This document shows, one piece after another, positions 33,204 through 39,305 of a stretch of DNA of 39,305 bases. A program made the position numbers and the translations under genes. The notes beneath the pieces are model-generated. The model made no database searches and was not told the DNA's origin. It saw nothing but the letters and a program-made list of their open reading frames with translations. The number at the start of each line of letters is the position of its first letter. The first letter of the stretch is position 1. Source of the DNA: LMEP-6097 sp049314535 (GTDB lineage Bacteria; Cyanobacteriota; Vampirovibrionia; LMEP-6097); assembly GCA_049314535.1 (NCBI GenBank), contig JBMOEX010000003.1:1-39305 (forward strand), read 5' to 3'.

Positions 33204-34115
33204 TTAAACAACAAATAAATCAGGACGATATTTTTTAGTCATTTTTAAAGCCTCTTCTATTCTCCAGAAAAGAATTTTTTTATGATCACCAGACTGTAAG
33301 ACCTCTGGAACAGTCTTTCCATAAAAATCTTTAGGGCGAGTATAATGTGGATACTCTAAAAGACGTAAAGCCAGAAAGCTTTCTAGAGATTTAACACCAT
33401 AGTCCAAAAGCAAATCCTGAAGGCGTTTCAGCTCAGCTTTAGTAAAATCATAATCCTTTAGATGAAAGAGCTCTTGAGCTGTGCTAAAGCTGTCAGCAGC
33501 ATGGCTTTCAGCAGAGCCTAAGACATTAGGCACTAAACGAGAAACAGCGTCTATAACTGCCATAGCAGCAAGCTCACCACCCGTTAAAATAAAATCCCCC
33601 AAAGAAATCACTTTAGTCGCTAAAGAATAAATCCTCTCATCGAAACCCTCATAGTGACCGCAAAGCATGATGATTTGTTTTTTCTGCGCGAGCTCTGAAA
33701 CGAGCTGCTGATTTAAGACTGCACCTCGTGGTGAAAAAATTATCACCTCAGGGGCGTGTAGCTGAACTCCAATTTCTGCGTTTTCGTCGTCCTCATGATC
33801 CTCATGTATTCGTGATACACTGCGGTCATTCGTCCTCCTCAGCCTTGAACTTGTTCGTTCAGCCACACGCCCCTCTGAGGCACTAGACGATATCACAGAT
33901 TCAAGACAGTCATAAAAAGGCTGCGGTGAAAGCAGCATCCCAGCACCGCCGCCATAAGGGGTATCATCCACTTTTTTATGTTTATTAAGAGAGAAGTCTC
34001 TAGGATTATGCACGAGAACCTCACAGACTCTAGATTTCTGGGCATTCGCCAAAATACTAGTATTACAGTAAGACTGAATTAATTCTGGAAATAGAGTCAG
34101 GACATCAAAGCGCAT
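33204..34115 (-). CDS. trmD: tRNA (guanine-N1-)-methyltransferase TrmD with an in-frame insertion
   Basis: Methylates G37 of tRNAs using AdoMet. 'FDVLTLFPELIQSY', 'DDTPYGGGAGM', the trefoil-knot AdoMet site 'LCGHYEGFDERI' and 'GDFILTGGELAAM', then 'AEShA...LHLKDYDFT' type C-terminal sequence are all present. The 303 residues exceed the usual about 240-260 because of about 45 extra residues (80-124) rich in R, E and D, lying between the N-terminal 'LSPQPFYDCL' and 'VIIFSPRGAVL', in a variable loop. The extra DNA is a palindromic element (33746-33880). The site is not catalytic, so the enzyme may remain active. AAGGGAGAAG is a clear ribosome site. Confidence 0.93.
   Translation of the reverse strand: MRFDVLTLFPELIQSYCNTSILANAQKSRVCEVLVHNPRDFSLNKHKKVDDTPYGGGAGMLLSPQPFYDCLESVISSSASEGRVAERTSSRLRRTNDRSVSRIHEDHEDDENAEIGVQLHAPEVIIFSPRGAVLNQQLVSELAQKKQIIMLCGHYEGFDERIYSLATKVISLGDFILTGGELAAMAVIDAVSRLVPNVLGSAESHAADSFSTAQELFHLKDYDFTKAELKRLQDLLLDYGVKSLESFLALRLLEYPHYTRPKDFYGKTVPEVLQSGDHKKILFWRIEEALKMTKKYRPDLFVV
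33746..33880. mobile_element. Palindromic repeat element inserted in-frame within trmD
   Basis: A 135-bp (45-codon) GC-richer segment bounded by inverted arms: 33746-33767 and 33857-33880. They pair closely, except that the right arm has two extra bases. A second small inverted repeat (TGTAT...ATACA around 33806-33820) lies at the centre, and TTCGTCnTCCTCA is repeated on both sides. It encodes a charged peptide within TrmD. The arrangement resembles the Rickettsia palindromic elements in form, but no shared sequence is claimed. Confidence 0.7.
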
Positions 34116-34129
34116 TAAAAACTTCTCCC

Positions 34130-35206
34130 TTACACATAAAACAGCTTGGGATTTATAAATTCCTTATCCTTAGTATTAGCTAAAAGATATCCAGCCGCTT
34201 CCAAATAATTATTAACCACTTTATGCGGTATAGCATAGAAATCCGCAGTATCATCAATCACAGTCTGATTATTAAGCACAGTCAGCAATTGAATTTCAGA
34301 CCTATGAGCTTCTATCATGGGAACACCATTACAGCAATCATAAGGCACTACCAAGTTAGATAAATCAGCCACCCTAATATCATCCTCTTTAGGATTTAAA
34401 TCCCAATCAGCTGGATTTACATATTCAGACTGAAGCAGTTTATAAGAGTGTTTCAGGGGAATAATCCTTGGCGAAAACTGAAGGCACTTAAATACTGAAG
34501 GCAGAAAGGTATGTGCGAGCTGCTCAGCTGCTACCCGCGGGTGAACTACCCCTTCATGCTGAATAGGATAATCGAAGACTGGTGCATGAGCAGAAGGAAT
34601 TAGAAACTGCTTGGAGACCATATGCGAAATTTTCGCTTCTATAGAGCCGATAGGATCTGCACCAGCTCCATCTAAATATTCTTTAGAATTTTCTGAATCT
34701 AAGGCTAAAGGTAATTTAACTAATAAAGCTAAAGCAGTCGCCCCAGCTTCTACAGCCTGCTTGCAGGCATTTAAAAGCGGAACTATATTACCAAGCCCTT
34801 CTAGGCTAACATTTAGAGGAATATCCGTATAAAAAATATTTTCTATCACATCCAATCCATAAACATTCTCCGCCGCATGGATAGCATTTTCAGTAATTTC
34901 CTTCTCTCTTAAAGCCGCTCCTGAATCCATAATCACGGCTATTTTATGCTTCACATTCAGGCGCAGGCATATTTGGTTAGCAAAAAATCTATCTAAAAGA
35001 TATCCTTCGAGAACCGTCACATTCTGCGGAATATCAGTAAGTGCCGCAGCATTTATAACATTCGGGTGAGTGATAAGCAGGTCAGAGGCTTTCGCTAAAA
35101 GCTTAGCTACAGGGGTGCCATCGCCAGCATAACCACCAATTTTCGCCCCGATTCCAGTAGGAATAATTAATGCATTGATGTTTCTATAAAGTTTCTTTAC
35201 CGTCAT
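34130..35206 (-). CDS. DUF3326 family protein
   Basis: 358 residues. 'IIPTGIGAKIGGYAGDGTPVAKLLAKASDLLITHPNVINAA' matches the start of DUF3326 proteins, which I know mainly from cyanobacteria and plastid-bearing plants; also 'VEGYLLDRF'-like 'LEGYLLDRFFANQ', 'AVIMDSGA' and a C-terminal 'VPYDCCNGVPMIEA'. The function is unknown. It lies 14 bases upstream of trmD and is probably co-transcribed. Its presence is one argument for a cyanobacterium-related host. Confidence 0.75.
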   Translation of the reverse strand: MTVKKLYRNINALIIPTGIGAKIGGYAGDGTPVAKLLAKASDLLITHPNVINAAALTDIPQNVTVLEGYLLDRFFANQICLRLNVKHKIAVIMDSGAALREKEITENAIHAAENVYGLDVIENIFYTDIPLNVSLEGLGNIVPLLNACKQAVEAGATALALLVKLPLALDSENSKEYLDGAGADPIGSIEAKISHMVSKQFLIPSAHAPVFDYPIQHEGVVHPRVAAEQLAHTFLPSVFKCLQFSPRIIPLKHSYKLLQSEYVNPADWDLNPKEDDIRVADLSNLVVPYDCCNGVPMIEAHRSEIQLLTVLNNQTVIDDTADFYAIPHKVVNNYLEAAGYLLANTKDKEFINPKLFYV

Positions 35207-35253
35207 TTAACTTATTTATTATAGAGAATATTAATGGGTAAAGGCGAATTGAT

Positions 35254-36141
35254 ATGAATTTTGAGTTCTCACCTACCAGTATAAATTTTGGAACCACTCT
35301 TGAGTCCTCACCTACCACTGGTATAAATATTGGAACTAATACTTTTGATATAAACAAAAGTGTTATTCCAATTACTGAAACGCCTAAAAACCAAACGCTT
35401 ACAATTAATGATAATTATAAAGATACTTTTTCTACCTCTTCTACCTCAGAAAAACCCTCACTCACAGAGACATTACTTTTTAATCCATCAACAACAAATG
35501 CAAGTATTTTCACAAATACAAATGTAAATACTTCAACAAATCAAAATATTATCAATACAATAAATTTTGATGATCCAAATATTACTTTCGGCTTCTCAGA
35601 CATTAAAATTAACACTAATACTTTTAATGTTGATAACGAATGGATAAATAATGCCGATAATATCAATTTTAGCTTTAATACAGTGCAAGAAGATTTATTA
35701 AAAAACCTAATCGAACCTGAAGCAGTCTACGATATAAATGAACTAATAGATGACACCGATATATTATATTCAGAGACCTTTGTTAGTTACGACTACCATG
35801 ATGATCCTCTACCAAACAATTATTATTATTCAGACGACGAAAACTCAGAAATACGCGCAGGAAGTCCCGAGTTTCATGCATTAACGAAGGAAGACCAAGG
35901 CTTAATACTAGGTCAATTAAATACAGAAACTGCACAGAAGAACGCAGTAGAAGAACTCACTTCATGGGGAGTTCCTAGACATATTGCACTGGCTATAGTA
36001 ACAAACAATACTGAATCATTAAAAGAAAAAACTAAAGGAATGTCAAGCGAAACTGCTTCTAAGTACCTAAGCTTAGCTGGTCTAAGTATCACAGAAAATA
36101 CACAATACGAGAGCAAAATTTTAGGCTTAACTATAAGCTAA
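35254..36141 (+). CDS. N/T/S-rich protein of unknown function
   Basis: 295 residues. The first 125 are low-complexity N, T, S, I and F with the pattern 'INFGT'/'INIGT'. An acidic and tyrosine-rich part follows (about 145-200). The final 80 residues form a helical domain ('FHALTKEDQGLILGQL', 'NAVEELTSWGVPRHIALAIVTN') with a UBA-like look, which I do not press. No signal peptide. The start has an AAAGGCG ribosome site. It is divergent from DUF3326. Such disordered, compositionally odd proteins are often secreted or surface-associated; this is only a suggestion. Confidence 0.6.
   Translation: MNFEFSPTSINFGTTLESSPTTGINIGTNTFDINKSVIPITETPKNQTLTINDNYKDTFSTSSTSEKPSLTETLLFNPSTTNASIFTNTNVNTSTNQNIINTINFDDPNITFGFSDIKINTNTFNVDNEWINNADNINFSFNTVQEDLLKNLIEPEAVYDINELIDDTDILYSETFVSYDYHDDPLPNNYYYSDDENSEIRAGSPEFHALTKEDQGLILGQLNTETAQKNAVEELTSWGVPRHIALAIVTNNTESLKEKTKGMSSETASKYLSLAGLSITENTQYESKILGLTIS
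35261..35340 (+). repeat. Direct repeat at the start of the N/T/S-rich gene
   Basis: The segment starting TTGAGTTCTCACCTACCA at 35261 recurs at 35300 with small changes and one 3-base insertion; each copy is about 38-41 bases. It encodes the two 'SPT..IN.GT' motifs and suggests recent duplication. Confidence 0.75.
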
Positions 36142-36178
36142 AAGCCACCCTTCTTTTCGACAAGCATCCCTAAATTTC

Positions 36179-37501
36179 CTAAGCAAAAAACTTAGCTTCT
36201 TTAATCTTAAACAGATCCACAAAAAAGAATAGTAAAGTCTTAGTCACAAACAACGAACTAAACAAACTAATCAAAACACCAAGAAGTAGTGTCACGGCAA
36301 AGCCTTTCACAATCCCCGTTCCAAACACAATCAAAACTAAACTAACAATAGAAGTATTCATATTACTATCAAAAATACTGCTATAAGCCTTATCAAAACC
36401 GTCTCTCATCCCAATAAGAACAGACTTGCCTGTCGCCATCTCTTCTTTAGCACGCTCGAAAATTAATATATTAGCGTCGACAGCCATACCGATACTTAAA
36501 ATAAAACCAGCCACCCCAGCAAGAGTTAAGGTTACTGTATCTTTAAACACGGCAAGAGTGAGGAATACATAAATAAATAGAGCTAAACTAGCCACTGCTC
36601 CTGAAAATCTATACATGGAGATCATAAAAATAACGACTAAAGCGAAGCCCAGAATTCCAGCCCAAAGGCTCTTATTAATTGACTCTTGCCCCAAAGTAGC
36701 ACTAATAGATCGTTCCGTAAGAATTTTCACGGGAACTGGTAAGGCACCAGCATTTAACTGTACAGCTAGATCCTGAGCATCTTCTACCGAAAAATCACCA
36801 GAAATCTGTCCAGAGCCTCCAGAGATAACGCTTTTCACAGTCGGTGCAGAAATTAAATTCCCATCTAAAAAGATCGCAAGCGGCTTACCTATTAACTTAG
36901 CTGTAAGCTCAGAAAACTTCCTCGCAGAGTCTGGTTTTAAATCAAAATTCACAGCCCAGCCCATGCCACCATCAGACATCGCCTGTGCTTTTTTAAAATC
37001 AGCCCCAGTAATGCCTGTAGAAACCCATTCTCCCTTTTCATTCATTTGAGCGAATTCGAGAAAAGCGGTAGCAAGCAGTCTTCTTTTAACCGCTTGTGGA
37101 TTAGCTCCTGGAACTTCCACTAAAACTCTATCCTTCCCAACCTGCTGCACAACAGCTTCTGTAGTACCTGAAGCATTAACCCTATTTTCAAAAACTTTCA
37201 CTAAACCAGCCATAGTCTCTGGATTTATTACAGGAACAGCTTCTGAGGGCAGCGCCTTAAACTCAAACTGCGAACCACCGATTAAATCTAAACCCAACTT
37301 AATGTTACTGTAAACATTGAAATTAGCAATCACCAGAAATGGCTTTCGGGGAGACTCTAGAGGAGCATTAACTGACTGCTTCTCAGCTCCAAGCTTTGCA
37401 GCAGGCTGATTAATTAACTGAAAACTAAAGACCGAAAATAGCGCCCAAAGCATCAGTACACCTATTACAATAAGCCTAAAATTACGTTTTACAAATTCCA
37501 T
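36179..37501 (-). CDS. secD: Protein translocase subunit SecD
   Basis: 440 residues. One N-terminal membrane helix (about 10-28), then 'IKLGLDLIGGSQFEF', the SecD signature, a periplasmic domain ('FENRVNASGTTEAVVQQVG', 'RVLVEVPGA'), and five further helices from 'LWAGILGFALVVIFM' with 'GFILSIGMAVDANILIFERAKEE'. SecD with SecF uses the proton gradient to pull exported proteins through SecYEG. secF normally follows but does not here, and the C terminus shows no SecF fusion. It follows ispE by 7 bases. Confidence 0.93.
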   Translation of the reverse strand: MEFVKRNFRLIVIGVLMLWALFSVFSFQLINQPAAKLGAEKQSVNAPLESPRKPFLVIANFNVYSNIKLGLDLIGGSQFEFKALPSEAVPVINPETMAGLVKVFENRVNASGTTEAVVQQVGKDRVLVEVPGANPQAVKRRLLATAFLEFAQMNEKGEWVSTGITGADFKKAQAMSDGGMGWAVNFDLKPDSARKFSELTAKLIGKPLAIFLDGNLISAPTVKSVISGGSGQISGDFSVEDAQDLAVQLNAGALPVPVKILTERSISATLGQESINKSLWAGILGFALVVIFMISMYRFSGAVASLALFIYVFLTLAVFKDTVTLTLAGVAGFILSIGMAVDANILIFERAKEEMATGKSVLIGMRDGFDKAYSSIFDSNMNTSIVSLVLIVFGTGIVKGFAVTLLLGVLISLFSSLFVTKTLLFFFVDLFKIKEAKFFA

Positions 37502-37508
37502 GCTCTAG

Positions 37509-38513
37509 TTAATTTAGCATGGGATCTAGAAACTTACTTTTAAATACAGAATAATTTTTAGATTCATAGGCTTCCTTAACCTTCGCAAATATTTGATTTA
37601 AATTACCGATATCCTTGGGGTAAAACGCCACGATGGTTGAACCAGAACCAGCGAGTAAAACCTTATTCGCTCCAAATTTAGAATACAAAGTATCTTTAAT
37701 TTGTGTTAACAACGGATAATCATCTATGATCGCCTCTTCGAAACTATTATAAACATCTTCAATGACGTCATTTTTTTGAACAGATTGCGAAGATCCTTCT
37801 CGATTAAAAACTAAACCTGTTATTTTTTTCAAGCGCTTTTTCTCAGCAAACTTATCAACTGCCCTATAAGCATCAGAACTAAGTATCCCAAAATCAGGCT
37901 TAACCATAATTAAATTTGAAATCTCATTATAATTAATGTTTGACTTCTTATCTTTAAAGTCATCCCCAATCCCTTCAGCATAAGCACGAGTCTGTAGGGT
38001 TGAATTTAAACAAAATGGTACATCTGCGCCTACTTTAGCTGCTAACTGCAGAAGGACAGCGGAGGAGAGTCCCCCATTAAAATTTTCATAAAAATATCTG
38101 TTAATTACTCTTAAAATTGCAGCAGCATCAGCGCTACCACCAGCTAAACCTGCCGAAATAGGAATTTTTTTATCTATGTAGATGTTTAGTTTAATTTTCT
38201 GAATTTGCTCTAAAACCTTTGGGTCTACAGCAGCAAAGTAAAGCATTAAGGATTTATGTACGATGTTCTTTTGCCCAAGTTTCTCTATTTCTGGGACATT
38301 TGATTTAATAATAACTTCATAACTAATCTTTTCCGATTTAACAACCACTGACTCTATCTCTACATTTAATTGATCTGCTAAATCGATAGCTTGAAATAAA
38401 GTTTTAACATTGTGCAAACCATCTTCACGTGGATAAAATTTGCGATCCAGAACATCAAGATATAAATTAATCTTAGCTGGAGCTTTTTCTTGGTAAACAG
38501 TCTTTATTATCAC
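37509..38513 (-). CDS. ispE: 4-diphosphocytidyl-2-C-methyl-D-erythritol kinase
   Basis: Fourth enzyme of the non-mevalonate isoprenoid pathway, a GHMP kinase. 'APAKINLYLDVLDRK' opens the fold, 'KIPISAGLAGGSADAAAILR' is the ATP loop, 'VGADVPFCL' and 'LLAGSGSTIVAFYP' are the C-terminal signatures. At 334 residues it is slightly long because of an inserted stretch near 240-265. The start is a GTG at 38513. The gene lies 313 bases downstream of the 16S 3' end on the same strand, and secD follows. Confidence 0.93.
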   Translation of the reverse strand: MIIKTVYQEKAPAKINLYLDVLDRKFYPREDGLHNVKTLFQAIDLADQLNVEIESVVVKSEKISYEVIIKSNVPEIEKLGQKNIVHKSLMLYFAAVDPKVLEQIQKIKLNIYIDKKIPISAGLAGGSADAAAILRVINRYFYENFNGGLSSAVLLQLAAKVGADVPFCLNSTLQTRAYAEGIGDDFKDKKSNINYNEISNLIMVKPDFGILSSDAYRAVDKFAEKKRLKKITGLVFNREGSSQSVQKNDVIEDVYNSFEEAIIDDYPLLTQIKDTLYSKFGANKVLLAGSGSTIVAFYPKDIGNLNQIFAKVKEAYESKNYSVFKSKFLDPMLN

Positions 38514-38600
38514 TTTTATTATTATGGACGTTTTACATTAAAAAGCAAACATGAAATATAAATAATCACAATAAAATCATACTTTAAGGCTAGCTTTTGA

Positions 38601-38673
38601 GCACTATTGCGAAACTGAAAGTTCTACGCTTACGACGCCCACAGCCTCGAACTTTCACGCTCGGAAGCAGTGC
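38601..38673 (-). terminator. GC-rich nested hairpin downstream of 16S rRNA
   Basis: Inner arms TGAAAGTTC (38616-38624) and GAACTTTCA (38649-38657) pair perfectly; outer GCACT (38601-38605) and AGTGC (38669-38673) add a second stem. It stands out as GC-rich against an AT-rich spacer. On the minus strand it ends in CAAAAG without a real T run, so it could be a terminator, a processing site or a dispersed palindromic repeat. Confidence 0.45.
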
Positions 38674-38748
38674 CTTCGAGTAAAAACTGCTATTTTGTAA
38701 ACAAACTGAAAACTGAATAATACCTGAACCTCATTAATGAACACTCCA

Positions 38749-38784
38749 CTAACAAGAACTGAGTTTTAATTGAAAACTTGTTAG
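38749..38784 (-). other. Hairpin near the 16S 3' end, possible rRNA processing stem
   Basis: CTAACAAG (38749-38756) and CTTGTTAG (38777-38784) pair perfectly, with a further TTTT/AAAA stem inside. It starts about 42 bases beyond the mature 16S end and may take part in processing or termination. Confidence 0.35.
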
Positions 38785-38826
38785 CTTCACAGTGATCGAC
38801 CATAGGACTGGTGTCCTACTCCTTAA

Positions 38827-39305
<479 letters not shown>

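Larger units (their letters stand above)
38514..38826. other. 313-base spacer between 16S rRNA and ispE, with two hairpins but no gene
   Basis: No tRNA, 23S or protein gene is visible here. It holds two structured elements, listed separately (38601-38673 and 38749-38784), and a 10-bp palindrome TCATTAATGA at 38731-38740. The rest is AT-rich and featureless. Confidence 0.7.

Overview
The window is an AT-rich (by eye about two-thirds A+T), gene-dense bacterial chromosome segment with almost no spacer DNA. Several signals point to a non-photosynthetic relative of Cyanobacteria (Melainabacteria/Vampirovibrionia-like). The 16S 3' end and the stretch upstream of it read like cyanobacterial sequence. 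The F-ATPase stalk genes come in the order c-b'-b-delta. There is a DUF3326 protein, a family I know mainly from cyanobacteria. No photosynthesis genes are seen. The placement is an inference of moderate confidence. Many of the genes found are flagellar, respiratory (complex I, ATP synthase) or housekeeping, so this looks like a motile heterotroph with a respiratory chain.

Layout. 1-840: 3' part of a DUF4143 AAA-type ATPase. 837-2936(-): membrane Fe-S oxidoreductase. 2961-9167(+): metH, lepB and a GT39-type glycosyltransferase, tightly packed. 9205-15071(-): nuoJ, nuoK and a 1639-residue protein that joins an HExxH metallopeptidase to a UbiB/ABC1-like kinase. 15109-18853(+): a DUF433 fusion protein, an acidic unknown, rimM and a GMP reductase/IMPDH-like enzyme. 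18887-21304(-): a sugar epimerase and three small helical unknowns, two of them paralogous. 21410-24115(-): atpE-atpF'-atpF-atpH-rpiB, then ilvH. 24253-29770(+): fliE, fliF, a FliG-like protein reduced to the N-terminal domain, and an oversized FliH with tandem repeats. 29807-30382(+): nfu. 30400-32312(-): a three-gene accessory cassette with a TIGR04255-like protein. 32376-35206(-): uppP, trmD carrying an in-frame palindromic insertion, and DUF3326. 35254-36141(+): an N/T/S-rich unknown. 36179-38513(-): secD and ispE. 38827-39305(-): 3' part of a 16S rRNA gene with no tRNA or 23S gene downstream.

Functionally the window joins cobalamin-dependent methionine synthesis, protein export (lepB, secD), envelope precursor recycling (uppP) and isoprenoid synthesis (ispE), energy conservation (nuoJK, atp stalk), translation (rimM, trmD, 16S) and the flagellar base (fliEF, FliG-N, fliH). 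Operons that are usually intact are dispersed here: rimM is far from trmD, secD lacks secF, nuoJK lack the rest of complex I, the ATPase stalk lacks the a and F1 genes, ilvH lacks ilvB, and 16S lacks 23S.

The most unusual items are the metallopeptidase-kinase giant with an inverted repeat over its TTG start, the palindromic element inside trmD, the reduced FliG followed by the repeat-expanded FliH, the TIGR04255 cassette and the unlinked 16S gene.
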